Shown here: piece by piece, positions 22,287 through 30,638 of the stretch | How positions within the stretch are numbered: the stretch's first letter is position 1 | Layout of the letters: each line of letters starts with the position of its first letter | Source of the DNA: W0P28-013 sp963658575 | GTDB lineage: Bacteria > Bacteroidota > Bacteroidia > Bacteroidales > Paludibacteraceae | Length of the DNA stretch: 30,901 bases | Assembly: GCA_963658575.1 (NCBI GenBank) | Contig: CAVKQB010000021.1 | Span: 1-30,901, forward strand | Direction of reading: 5' to 3' | The notes under the pieces: model-generated | The model's database searches: none | What the model saw: the letters and a program-made list of their open reading frames with translations, nothing else | Told to the model about the DNA's origin: nothing | Program-made: the position numbers and the translations under genes

Positions 22287-22934
22287 TTATTTCATCACCA
22301 CTTTGGTGGTTTGGTTGCCGTGGCGCACCACATAGATGCCGCGCGCAAGGTTGCCGTTGGAGAGCGTTACGTTTTGTCCCGTGATGCTGTAGATTTGCGC
22401 CGCTTCGGGAGCCACGATGGTGCCTTCGGTGGCGTAAATGTTCTCGGTCGACACGCTCTGCAAAGCCGTAGCCGAAGCAGGATATTCGACCAAAACCTTG
22501 GTCATATCAACATCGGCATAAAACAAAGCAAAAAGAGTCGGGACAAGTTTTAACGCCTCTACATCATCGCTTGTCAAAACAAATTGATATTGACTTTCGC
22601 CTTTCGAAATGGAATAAGTTCCATCTTCGTCTGGACCTATTGGCAGCACAGTTTTGTCCCACTCGTCAGTATTTTCATAAGTTGCTAAATCGGGACAAGC
22701 ATACAAATACAAATAACTCTCGGAAGTTAAAGATTGGGAGAATTTTATTGTAACACGCGTATTTTCGGGGACAGAACTCCAATCAAACGTTTTTTGGGGA
22801 ACAATCAAATTGTAAGCCGAGTAATAAACATAGGCACTTGTCCCCTCCCAAACAGTTACAGGTGCTTGATATTCGACCGCGAAGAGCGGCAAGGCCAGCA
22901 AAACGGCCAAAAGAACGGTGTAGAGTTTTTTCAT
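22287..22934 (-). CDS. Secreted protein with a type IX-like C-terminal sorting domain
   Basis: I start it at the ATG at 22934 (215 residues), where a clean signal peptide begins (MKKLYTVLLAVLLALPLFA); the longer frame puts 13 polar residues before this. The body (about 20-150) is beta-rich, with a VTVWEGTSAYV opening and no known catalytic motif. The tail (IYATEGTIVAPEAA ... IYSITGQNV ... ARGIYVVRHG ... KVVMK) matches the Por/T9SS type A sorting domain, and closely resembles that of the protein at 11980-12906. An upstream promoter (23045-23052) gives a leader of about 100 nt. Function is unknown; it is probably surface-exposed or released. Confidence 0.75.
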   Translation of the reverse strand: MKKLYTVLLAVLLALPLFAVEYQAPVTVWEGTSAYVYYSAYNLIVPQKTFDWSSVPENTRVTIKFSQSLTSESYLYLYACPDLATYENTDEWDKTVLPIGPDEDGTYSISKGESQYQFVLTSDDVEALKLVPTLFALFYADVDMTKVLVEYPASATALQSVSTENIYATEGTIVAPEAAQIYSITGQNVTLSNGNLARGIYVVRHGNQTTKVVMK

Positions 22935-23044
22935 AGTCAATGTTTTTGTTGATTGAACGTGAGGAATTTTCAAATTTTCCCAAAGAAACGCTTCTCTTTC
23001 GCACTAAATTCTAAAAAAATCGCTACTTACTGCAAAAGAATATG

Positions 23045-23052
23045 CAAAGTTA
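23045..23052 (-). promoter_or_regulatory. -7 promoter element of the secreted protein gene
   Basis: On minus, TAACTTTG matches TAnnTTTG. An ATTG about 20 bp upstream is a near-match to -33. Confidence 0.5.
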
Positions 23053-23085
23053 CGGATTTTTTTGGTAAAAAGCAATTTTTTGCGC

Positions 23086-23126
23086 AAAAAAAGGCGATTC
23101 TCGCCGAAAAACGGACGAGAACCGCC
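23086..23126 (-). terminator. Intrinsic terminator of the aldolase gene
   Basis: On minus, GGCG plus TTCTCG-type arms pair (GGCGGTTCTCG with CGAGAATCGCC, one mismatch) and a run of T follows. It starts 24 bp after the stop. Confidence 0.8.
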
Positions 23127-23149
23127 AAAAATTGCGATAAACAGGGCGT

Positions 23150-24148
23150 TTAGCAAGCCTTGCCGTCGCTGCCGAGTACGTTCACAATCTTGTGAATGTA
23201 GAGTTTTTTCATGTTTTCGCGTGCAGGACCGAGGTATTTGCGCGGATCGAATTCGGCAGGATTTTCGGCCAACACTTTGCGGATGGCGGCCGTCATAGCC
23301 AAACGGCTGTCGCTGTCGATGTTGATTTTGCACACGGCCGATTTGGCGGCTTTGCGCAATTGTTCTTCGGGGATACCGATGGCATCGGGCAGGTTGCCGC
23401 CGTATTTGTTGATGGTGTCGACCTCTTCTTGCGGTACGCTCGACGAGCCGTGCAGCACGATGGGGAAGCCGGGCAACTCTTTTTCTACGCCTTCGAGCAC
23501 ATCGAATGCCAATGGTGGCGGCACGAGGCGGCCTTCGGCGTTGCGTGTGCACTGTGCGGGCGTGAATTTGTATGCGCCGTGCGATGTGCCGATGGAGATG
23601 GCCAGACTGTCGCAACCCGTTTTCGAGGTGAAATCGACCACCTCTTCGGGGCGTGTGTAGGTGTGGTGTTCGGCCACAACTTCGTCTTCGACACCGGCCA
23701 GCACGCCGAGTTCGCCTTCGACGGTTACATCGAACTGGTGAGCGTAGTCAACCACTTTTTTGGTCAGAGCCACGTTTTCGTCGTAGGGCAGGTGCGAGCC
23801 GTCGATCATCACCGACGAGAAGCCCATGTCGATGCACGATTTGCAGAGTTCGAACGAGTCGCCGTGGTCGAGGTGCAGCACGATTTCGGGTTTTTCCCAG
23901 CCGAGTTCTTTGGCGTAGGCTACTGCGCCTTCGGCCATGTAGCGGAGCAGCGTCTGGTTGGCGTAGTTGCGCGCGCCTTTCGACACTTGCAGAATGACGG
24001 GCGATTTTGTCTCGGCCGCCGCCATGATGATGGCCTGCAACTGTTCCATGTTGTTGAAGTTGAACGCAGGAATGGCATAACCGCCTTTCACTGCTTTGGC
24101 AAACATTTCGCGTGTGTTCACCAAACCTAAATCTTTGTAATTTACCAT
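23150..24148 (-). CDS. fba: Class II fructose-1,6-bisphosphate aldolase
   Basis: The enzyme splits fructose 1,6-bisphosphate to dihydroxyacetone phosphate and glyceraldehyde 3-phosphate using zinc. I start it at MVNYKDLG (24148, 332 residues), the conserved family N-terminus, and not 8 codons earlier. Zinc and catalytic residues are D94 and H95 in LHLDHG, E145 in EGELG, H190 in GTSHGAYKF and H233 in VLHGSSSVP. A TACTTTTG promoter element (24248-24241) gives a leader of about 85 nt. Rubrerythrin lies 124 bp upstream on the same strand without an obvious terminator, so read-through is possible. Confidence 0.95.
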   Translation of the reverse strand: MVNYKDLGLVNTREMFAKAVKGGYAIPAFNFNNMEQLQAIIMAAAETKSPVILQVSKGARNYANQTLLRYMAEGAVAYAKELGWEKPEIVLHLDHGDSFELCKSCIDMGFSSVMIDGSHLPYDENVALTKKVVDYAHQFDVTVEGELGVLAGVEDEVVAEHHTYTRPEEVVDFTSKTGCDSLAISIGTSHGAYKFTPAQCTRNAEGRLVPPPLAFDVLEGVEKELPGFPIVLHGSSSVPQEEVDTINKYGGNLPDAIGIPEEQLRKAAKSAVCKINIDSDSRLAMTAAIRKVLAENPAEFDPRKYLGPARENMKKLYIHKIVNVLGSDGKAC

Positions 24149-24240
24149 AATGTTTTTTGGATTAAGGAGCAAAGAATAAAGGCATCGGCACTACGGCCTT
24201 CGTTTTAGTCTTTGTTCTGGTTTTTCGTTTTTTCGGTTTG

Positions 24241-24248
24241 CAAAAGTA
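24241..24248 (-). promoter_or_regulatory. -7 promoter element of fba
   Basis: On minus, TACTTTTG matches TAnnTTTG. No good -33 is seen. Confidence 0.5.
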
Positions 24249-24271
24249 CTGTTTTTTTTCTAAATCAGCAA

Positions 24272-24847
24272 TCAATAGTTTTCCTTTTTGATTTCGAAGT
24301 AGGCTTGCGGGTGTTGGCAGGCGGGGCATTTTTCGGGAGCCTCTTTGCCTATGTGTATGTAACCGCAGTTGCGGCATTGCCATACCACTTCGTCGTCTTT
24401 GGCAAAGACTTTGGCGGCCTCGATATTGGCGACGAATGCGTGATAGCGTTCTTCGTGTCCCTTTTCGGCCACGGCGATGGCGCGGTACATGGCGGCGATT
24501 TCGTGGAAGCCTTCGGCATCGGCTACGTCGGCAAAGTGCGGATAGGCTTCGGCCCACTCTTCGTGTTCGCCAGCGGCAGCGGCTTGCAGATTGTCGATGG
24601 TGCGCCCGATGACGCCAGCGGGGAAGCTTGCTTTCACCTCTACCGTGCCGCCTTCGAGGTATTTGAACATGCGTTTGGCGTGTTCTTTCTCTTGGTCGGC
24701 CGTTTCGGTGAAGATGGCAGCAATCTGTTCGAAGCCCTCTTTTTTGGCGGCACTAGCGAAATAGGTGTAGCGCATGCGCGCCTGACTTTCGCCAGCAAAC
24801 GACTGCATCAGATTTTTCTCGGTTTGTGTGCCTTTTAACGATTTCAT
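24272..24847 (-). CDS. rbr: Rubrerythrin
   Basis: Rubrerythrin is a cytoplasmic peroxidase that removes hydrogen peroxide in anaerobes. The 191-residue protein has a ferritin-like four-helix domain (1-145) with diiron ligands E20, E53, H56, E94, E97, E128 and H131. A C-terminal rubredoxin-like domain follows with CRNC (158-161) and CPAC (174-177) binding one iron. All ligands are present. Its presence suits an anaerobic or microaerophilic life. The upstream region is repeat-rich and shows no clear promoter. Confidence 0.96.
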   Translation of the reverse strand: MKSLKGTQTEKNLMQSFAGESQARMRYTYFASAAKKEGFEQIAAIFTETADQEKEHAKRMFKYLEGGTVEVKASFPAGVIGRTIDNLQAAAAGEHEEWAEAYPHFADVADAEGFHEIAAMYRAIAVAEKGHEERYHAFVANIEAAKVFAKDDEVVWQCRNCGYIHIGKEAPEKCPACQHPQAYFEIKKENY

Positions 24848-25370
24848 AAGTTTTTTTAAGTTTTTAAGGTTTATAATGATTGTTTGAAGATTTGAAGATT
24901 GTTTCTCGCGCTACGCATGGTTAAAGTATGAAAGTGAGAAAGTGAGAAAGTGAGAAAGTGTGAAAGTAGGGACGTGGCGTGCCGCGTCCGATGGCGGCGT
25001 TGTTTTGGTTTTTGTTATTCGTTCATTTCTTTTGACGACCAAAAGAAACGAACCAATTTTGCGATTGAGCGAGCGCAAAGCAAACTTGTTTGCAATTTGC
25101 CGAGCGTGAGCAAAATCAAGAATTAAAGAAAAGTCGCCAGCTGGGGCGCGAGCGTTGCCAAAAATTGGCGGTTTTGGTTTCGGCGGCATCAAAATTTGTA
25201 AATCTGTCAATTAAAAACATTCCTCACTCCTCACTCCTCACTCCTCACTCCTAATTCCTAACTCCTAACTCCTCACTACTAACTTCTCACTACTAATTTC
25301 TAACTGCTAATTACTAACTACAAAGGTAGTGTTTTCGATCGGTAGGTGCAAGCGTTTTGGCTTTTTTTTG
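24848..25370. repeat. Repeat-filled divergent gap between rubrerythrin and uvrD
   Basis: No convincing gene. In order: TTTGAAGAT nonamers (about 24884-24900); a CTCGCGCTACGC element (about 24904-24915); GAAAGTGA octamers (about 24928-24967); a palindrome GGACGTGGC / GCCGCGTCC (24970-24989); a 14-bp stem GTTCATTTCTTTTG / CAAAAGAAACGAAC (25021-25053); an AAACAAGTTT palindrome element on minus (25061-25108); and finally fourteen unbroken heptamers from 25223 to 25320. A 99-codon minus-strand frame across this region follows the repeats and is not counted as a gene. Confidence 0.8.
25223..25320 (+). repeat. Fourteen in-phase heptamers CT(A/C)A(C/T)TN
   Basis: Four CTCACTC units are followed by CTAATTC, two CTAACTC, then CTCACTA, CTAACTT, CTCACTA, CTAATTT, CTAACTG, CTAATTA and CTAACTA. 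There is no length change over 98 bp. It ends 50 bp before the uvrD promoter, with the C/T strand in the sense of uvrD. Confidence 0.92.
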
Positions 25371-25378
25371 TACTTTTG
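25371..25378 (+). promoter_or_regulatory. -7 promoter element of uvrD
   Basis: TACTTTTG matches TAnnTTTG. It lies inside the longest open frame, which shows that the real start is the later ATG at 25408, preceded by AGGAGC (25395-25400). Confidence 0.6.
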
Positions 25379-25407
25379 TAGTTTCAAAAAAGATAGGAGC
25401 AAATAGT

Positions 25408-27738
25408 ATGCCAAACCAAGCCGCTGCAAGCGAGAACGATTCGGAACAATTGCGCCAATTGCTCAACGAGAGTCAATTTGCTGCCGCCACCTACTGCGAT
25501 GGGCCGTCCATCATTGTGGCGGGGGCTGGCTCGGGCAAGACGCGTGTGCTGACCTACAAAATAGCCTATCTGTTGCAGCAGGGCTGGCGGCCGTCGCAGA
25601 TTTTGGCACTCACATTCACCAACAAGGCCGCCAACGAGATGAAGGAGCGCATCGCCAAGATAGTGGGCGAAAAGCGGGCGCGCTACCTTTGGATGGGGAC
25701 GTTTCACTCCATCTTCGCACGCATGCTGCGCACCGAAGCCGAACGCATCGGGTTCACACACAACTTTACCATCTACGACCAAAGCGACTCGAAAAGCCTG
25801 ATACGCAGTCTGATAAAGGAGATGAAACTCGACGACAAAATTTACAGGCCGAGTGCCATACAAGGGCGCATATCGTTTGCCAAAAACCAACTGATGACGC
25901 CTGCGCTCTACGAAGCGAACGCCGATTGCATGCAGAGCGACCGCAACTCGCGCACGCCGCTATTTTTGGAAATCTACCAAACCTACTGCCAGCGTTGCCG
26001 CGCAGCAAACGCTTTGGATTTCGACGATCTGCTGCTCTACACCAACATTCTGTTCGACCGAAATCCTGACATTTTGGCACAATATCAACAACGTTTTGGC
26101 TATATTTTGGTCGATGAATATCAGGATACGAACCGCGCTCAACACCTGATAGTGAGCAAGTTGGCAGCGCAGCACCAGCGCATTTGCGTTGTGGGCGACG
26201 ATGCGCAAAGCATCTACTCGTTTCGTGGGGCGAACATCGACAATATGTTGCTGTTCGAACAGCAATACGCGGGCTGCAGGCTGTTCAAGTTGGAGCGCAA
26301 CTATCGGTCGACCCAAACCATTGTGAACGCCGCCAATTCACTCATTGCGAAGAACGACAATCAGATACGCAAGACCATCTATTCGAAGGGCGATGTGGGC
26401 GACAAAATCCGCATACTCAACGCATACAGCGACTACGACGAGGCTTTTGCCGTGGCGGCGTTGTTGTGCGAAAAATTGGCAGCCAACGGCGACACATACA
26501 GCGATTACGCCATACTCTACCGCACCAACGCCCAGTCGCGTGTGTTGGAGGAGGCGTTGCGCAAACGCTCCGTGCCGTACAAAATTTACGGCGGGCTGTC
26601 GTTCTACCAACGCAAGGAGGTGAAAGACGTGCTGGCCTATCTGCGCCTGATTGTCAATGGGAGCGACGAAGAGTCGTTCAAGCGCGTGATAAACTATCCG
26701 GCGCGCGGCATCGGCGAAACCACGCAAAACAAAGTTTTGGCCTGCGCCCACGCCCACAACGTGAGTGCCTTGCAAGTGGCGCAACAGCCCGAACAATTTG
26801 CGCTCGATGTGAACAAAGGCACCGCCAAGAAACTGACCGATTTCGGCGCATTTATCGACGGATTTCGGCAGTTGAACGCCGAGAAAAACGCCTACGCCAT
26901 CGCCGAGCAGTTGGTGCTGGATTCGGGCATCATGCGCGACATACTGGCCGACCAATCGCCCGACAGCCTCGAACGCAAAGAGAATGTGCAAGAGTTGCTG
27001 AACGCCATCAACCAATTTTGCGAAGAGCGCGCCAACGCTGGCGAAACCGAGTTGAAGTTGGAGGATTTTCTGTCGGAAGTGGCGCTGCTCACCGACCAAG
27101 ACAACGAAGAGGCCGAAGAGTGCGACCGCATAACGCTGATGACCGTCCACGCGGCCAAAGGGCTGGAATTTAAGCACGTTTTCATCGTTGGATTGGAAGA
27201 AAATCTGTTCCCATCGGCCATGTGCGAGACCCAGCGCGAGATAGAAGAGGAGCGGCGGCTGCTCTATGTGGCCATCACGCGTGCCAAGACCGACTGCACC
27301 ATCAGTTATGCCAAATCGCGGTTCCGCAACGGGCAGACACAGTTCCAAAATCGCAGCCGTTTTCTCGACGACATCGACGAGCAATACCTGCAACTGCCCT
27401 TGGAAATGCGCCAGCGGCCGCACACGGAACAGACGCAGCCGCCACGTTTTTCGGGTTTCAGAGGCGGTTTCGCGCCACGCACTGCCGACTTTGCGCCGCC
27501 AAAATCGGCCCCAACGGCGACACCAACGCCCAACATGCGCCGCGTAACGCCTGGCATGGTGGCCGGCAACGCCAAATTTCCGTTTAATGTGGGTATGCGC
27601 GTGCGCCACAGTCGCTTTGGCGACGGCGAGATTCTGCGCATCGAAGGCGAAGGCGACAGCACCAAAGCCATCGTGGCATTCGACACCGAAGGCACAAAAC
27701 CGCTGCTGCTGAAATATGCGCGCCTGACAATAATTTAG
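25408..27738 (+). CDS. uvrD: UvrD/PcrA-family superfamily 1A DNA helicase
   Basis: This 3'-5' helicase acts in nucleotide excision and mismatch repair and in clearing protein from DNA. The protein has 776 residues from ATG 25408. Motif I is AGAGSGKT (38-45), motif Ia TFTNKAANEM, motif II VDEYQDTN (235-242), motif III GDDAQSIYSFRGA, motif IV ERNYRST, motif V TVHAAKGLEF and motif VI LLYVAITRAK. A Pro/Thr-rich linker leads to a C-terminal Tudor-like domain (FNVGMRVRHSRFGDGEI) of the PcrA/UvrD type that contacts RNA polymerase. The gene stands alone, with repeats on both sides and no intrinsic terminator that I can see. Confidence 0.95.
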   Translation: MPNQAAASENDSEQLRQLLNESQFAAATYCDGPSIIVAGAGSGKTRVLTYKIAYLLQQGWRPSQILALTFTNKAANEMKERIAKIVGEKRARYLWMGTFHSIFARMLRTEAERIGFTHNFTIYDQSDSKSLIRSLIKEMKLDDKIYRPSAIQGRISFAKNQLMTPALYEANADCMQSDRNSRTPLFLEIYQTYCQRCRAANALDFDDLLLYTNILFDRNPDILAQYQQRFGYILVDEYQDTNRAQHLIVSKLAAQHQRICVVGDDAQSIYSFRGANIDNMLLFEQQYAGCRLFKLERNYRSTQTIVNAANSLIAKNDNQIRKTIYSKGDVGDKIRILNAYSDYDEAFAVAALLCEKLAANGDTYSDYAILYRTNAQSRVLEEALRKRSVPYKIYGGLSFYQRKEVKDVLAYLRLIVNGSDEESFKRVINYPARGIGETTQNKVLACAHAHNVSALQVAQQPEQFALDVNKGTAKKLTDFGAFIDGFRQLNAEKNAYAIAEQLVLDSGIMRDILADQSPDSLERKENVQELLNAINQFCEERANAGETELKLEDFLSEVALLTDQDNEEAEECDRITLMTVHAAKGLEFKHVFIVGLEENLFPSAMCETQREIEEERRLLYVAITRAKTDCTISYAKSRFRNGQTQFQNRSRFLDDIDEQYLQLPLEMRQRPHTEQTQPPRFSGFRGGFAPRTADFAPPKSAPTATPTPNMRRVTPGMVAGNAKFPFNVGMRVRHSRFGDGEILRIEGEGDSTKAIVAFDTEGTKPLLLKYARLTII

Positions 27739-27992
27739 ATAGTTTGAAAGTGGGAAAGTGTGAAAAGTTAGTTAGCAGTGAGCAGTGAGTAGTGAGTAGT
27801 GAGTAGTGAGTAGTGATTTTTTGAAGATTAAGGCGTTTCGGTTATCGACGATTTGAAATTGATTAAATAATTGGAAATTAGATAATTGAATAATTAAAAA
27901 ATCTTTGTTCTCTCACCTATAACCTATAACCTTTCAACTTGCGACTTGCTACTTGTGTCTTGCTACTAATTGTCAATTTGCAATAAAACAGA
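27739..27992 (+). repeat. Repeat-filled gap between uvrD and the second TonB receptor
   Basis: GAAAGTGG/GAAAGTGT octamers and GTGAGTA heptamers (about 27778-27817), G/A on plus, follow uvrD directly. Then comes a unit at 27851-27932 that is repeated at 30639-30720. CT-first heptamers (CTTTGTT, CTCTCAC, CTATAAC, CTTGCTA, CTTGTGT) run to about 27970, just before the promoter. No gene or intrinsic terminator is visible. Confidence 0.8.
27851..27932 (+). repeat. Direct repeat, left copy, flanking the TonB receptor
   Basis: The 82-bp unit begins ATTTGAAATTGATTAAATAA and ends in the CTATAAC heptamers. It matches 30639-30720 with about three mismatches and no gaps. Confidence 0.88.
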
Positions 27993-28000
27993 TAAATTTG
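27993..28000 (+). promoter_or_regulatory. -7 promoter element of the second TonB receptor
   Basis: TAAATTTG matches TAnnTTTG. The start codon is 38 bp downstream. Confidence 0.5.
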
Positions 28001-28037
28001 CGTTTTAATTGTTGGCGATTGCCATACGTTTTCGAAA

Positions 28038-30482
28038 TTGAAGAAAATTCTGTTCATACTCATCGGCTTGTGGGCGTGTTTGACTGTTTCGGCCAAGCGC
28101 ATCTACATTCGCGGCTATGTGCTCGACGAGACACAGCACGCTATTCCGTTTGCCAACGTGCAGGTGAAAGGCACGAGCCAAGGCACCGCCACCAACGAGC
28201 AGGGTTTCTACGAACTGCGCGCCGAAGTTACCGATTCGTTCACCGTCGTGTTTTCGTGCGTGAGTTACGAGACGGTCGAGGAGCGTTATTCTATCGACGA
28301 AGAGGTGCTGAACGTTACCAAAACGCTGAAGCCTTTTTCGACCGAACTCGGCGATGTGGAGGTGCGCGCCTACAAGCGGCCGCCGTCGAACATGCAGGTG
28401 CTAAACACCGACCAATTCCGCATGACTCCCGACGCTTCGGGCGGTAACATCGAATCGTTGCTGACCTCGTTTGCTGGTGTCAATTCGAACAACGAACTCA
28501 GTTCGCAATACTCGGTGCGCGGCGGCAATTACGACGAAAATAGCGTGTATGTGAACAACATCGAAGTGTATCGTCCGTTGTTGGTGCGTGCTGGCCAGCA
28601 GGAGGGGCTCAGTTTCATCAATCCCGATTTGGTGCAAAGCGTGCAGTTTTCGGCTGGCGGATTCGGTGCGCGCTACGGCGACAAGAGCGCGTCGGTGCTC
28701 GACGTAACCTACAAAACGCCCGAACGGCTCGAAGGGTCGCTCTCGGTGAGTCTGCTCGGCGCGACGGCCTATCTCGGTTCGAAATCGAAAAACTTCACGC
28801 AAGTGCACGGCATACGCTACAAAACGTCGTCGTATCTGCTTGGCTCGCTCGACACGAAAGGCGAATATGCGCAGTCGTTTGTCGATTACCAAACCTACAT
28901 GACCTTCCGTTTTTCCGACAAATGGGACGGCTCGTTTCTCGGCAACTTTTCGCAAAACTCCTACCGTTTCATTCCCAAGGAGCGCGAAACCGCCTTCGGC
29001 ACGCTCACGCTGAACCGCAATTTCAAAGTCTATTTCGATGGACAAGAAAAGGACATCTTCCGCACCTATTTCGGCGCGTTTACGGTCAATTTCAGGCCGA
29101 CCAAAAAGTTTAAGTTCAGCCTGATAGCGTCGGCATTCAACACCAACGAGCGCGAAACCTACGACATCACGGGGCAGTATTGGCTCTCCGACCTCGACAT
29201 CAACAACACGGGCAACACCAACAACCAAGGCGTTGGCACCTACCACGAACACGCGCGCAACCGCTTGTCGGCGACGGTGGCCAACGTGTCGCACATTGGC
29301 GAGTGGAAGCACGGCAACAACACGCTACAATGGGGCATCGCCGGACAGGCCGAAATCATATTCGACCGTCTGCGCGAGTGGGAATTTCGCGATTCGTCGG
29401 GCTACTCGCTGCCCCACGACCCCACGCAAGTCAATCTGAAATACAATCTCACGTCGAACCACGACCTCTATTCGGCACGCATGACCATGTTCATCGAAGA
29501 GAGTTACCGGCTCGATTCGCGCAGCGGCATCTGGACGTTCAACGGCGGCGTGCGCGCCAACTACTGGAATTTCAACAACGAATGGCTCGTCAGCCCGCGC
29601 TTGTCGGCCACATACGTTCCGAACTTCAATCCCGATTTCGATTTCCGTCTGGCGGTGGGGCTTTATCATCAAGCACCGTTCTACAAAGAGATTCGGCTCG
29701 AGCAGGAAGACGACTACGGCAACCGCGAAATCATACTCAACAAGGATATTAAGGCGCAACGGTCGCTGCATGTGGTGCTTGGTGCCGACTACTATTTCCG
29801 ATTGTGGAACCGACCGTTCAAACTCACGGCCGAAGCCTACTACAAGCCCAGCGACCGTGTGAATCCATACTACGTGGACAACGTGCGCATACGCTACTTG
29901 AGCAACAACAACGCTGTGGCGCAAACGGCCGGTTTCGACATCAAACTGTTCGGCGAATTTGTGCCAGGCTCCGACTCGTGGATTTCGTTCTCGTGGATGT
30001 ATTCGAAAGAAAATCTGCTGGACGATTCGTACGACGTATTCAGCAACACGGGAGAAAAACTCGGTTCGGTCAGTCCGGGCTGGATTGCGCGCCCCAACGA
30101 GCAACGCTACAATCTGTCGCTCTTTTTTCAGGACTATTTTCCGAAGCACCCCGAATACAAAGTCTATCTGAAACTTGTTTGGAGCGACGGTCTGCCGTTT
30201 GGGCCGCCACACAGCGAACGCTACCAGGCCACCTTGCGCACCAAAGCCTACAATCGCGTGGACATCGGTGCGATGCGCGGTTTTGTGCAAGGCCGCGAAA
30301 AGTTCATGAGCCGACAAAAAGTGGTGAAAGCCTTTTGGCTCAATTTGGAACTTTTCAACCTGTTCAACATCAAAAACGTGAACTCGTACTATTGGGTAAC
30401 CGACATCTACAACGAACAATTTGCCGTGCCGAACTACCTCACGGGCTTCATGGTCAATTTCAAAGTTACGGTAGACTTTTGA
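28038..30482 (+). CDS. TonB-dependent receptor (814 aa)
   Basis: The start appears to be TTG at 28038: it gives a good signal peptide (KKILFILIGLWACLTVSA), there is no in-frame ATG between the promoter and this point, and no Shine-Dalgarno is seen. A carboxypeptidase-regulatory-like domain (about 22-98: IYIRGYVLDETQHAIPFANV) is followed by a plug (about 108-225; YSVRGGNYDENSVYVNNIEVYRP, then SVQFSAGGFGARYGDKSASVLDVTY). A beta-barrel ends in FMVNFKVTVDF. It lacks a SusD partner or any linked gene, so the ligand is unknown; a siderophore, vitamin or peptide is as likely as a glycan. It is monocistronic and enclosed by direct repeats. Confidence 0.88.
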   Translation: MKKILFILIGLWACLTVSAKRIYIRGYVLDETQHAIPFANVQVKGTSQGTATNEQGFYELRAEVTDSFTVVFSCVSYETVEERYSIDEEVLNVTKTLKPFSTELGDVEVRAYKRPPSNMQVLNTDQFRMTPDASGGNIESLLTSFAGVNSNNELSSQYSVRGGNYDENSVYVNNIEVYRPLLVRAGQQEGLSFINPDLVQSVQFSAGGFGARYGDKSASVLDVTYKTPERLEGSLSVSLLGATAYLGSKSKNFTQVHGIRYKTSSYLLGSLDTKGEYAQSFVDYQTYMTFRFSDKWDGSFLGNFSQNSYRFIPKERETAFGTLTLNRNFKVYFDGQEKDIFRTYFGAFTVNFRPTKKFKFSLIASAFNTNERETYDITGQYWLSDLDINNTGNTNNQGVGTYHEHARNRLSATVANVSHIGEWKHGNNTLQWGIAGQAEIIFDRLREWEFRDSSGYSLPHDPTQVNLKYNLTSNHDLYSARMTMFIEESYRLDSRSGIWTFNGGVRANYWNFNNEWLVSPRLSATYVPNFNPDFDFRLAVGLYHQAPFYKEIRLEQEDDYGNREIILNKDIKAQRSLHVVLGADYYFRLWNRPFKLTAEAYYKPSDRVNPYYVDNVRIRYLSNNNAVAQTAGFDIKLFGEFVPGSDSWISFSWMYSKENLLDDSYDVFSNTGEKLGSVSPGWIARPNEQRYNLSLFFQDYFPKHPEYKVYLKLVWSDGLPFGPPHSERYQATLRTKAYNRVDIGAMRGFVQGREKFMSRQKVVKAFWLNLELFNLFNIKNVNSYYWVTDIYNEQFAVPNYLTGFMVNFKVTVDF

Positions 30483-30489
30483 TTAGTTA

Positions 30490-30638
30490 GCAGTGAGCAG
30501 TTAGGAGTGTGAAAGTGAGAAAGTGAGAAAGTTAGAAAGTGTGAAAGTTAGAAAGTTAGAAAGTTAGAAAGTTTATAAAGTCTATAAAGTGAAAAGTCTA
30601 TAAAGTTATTGGGGATTTGCGGATTTGGTTATTTGGTT
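30490..30638 (+). repeat. G/A octamer array after the TonB receptor
   Basis: GAAAGTGA, GAAAGTTA and GAAAGTGT octamers (about 30511-30575) are followed by ATAAAGTC words. The last resemble the ACTTT part of the composite repeat at 84-180, read from the other strand. The G/A strand is sense. Confidence 0.85.

Noticed and set aside
24911..25210. 99-codon minus-strand frame (LILDFAHARQIANKF ...) across the rbr-uvrD gap
   Set aside because: It is made of palindromic repeat and GAAAGTGA octamer sequence, so it is probably a translated repeat and not a gene. Such frames may be annotated elsewhere as hypothetical proteins.
25223..25320. CRISPR array
   Set aside because: Units are 7 bp with no spacers and no cas genes.
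25357..25407. Earlier uvrD start at 25357
   Set aside because: The promoter element 25371-25378 lies after it, and the Phe/Cys-rich extension is unlike UvrD proteins.
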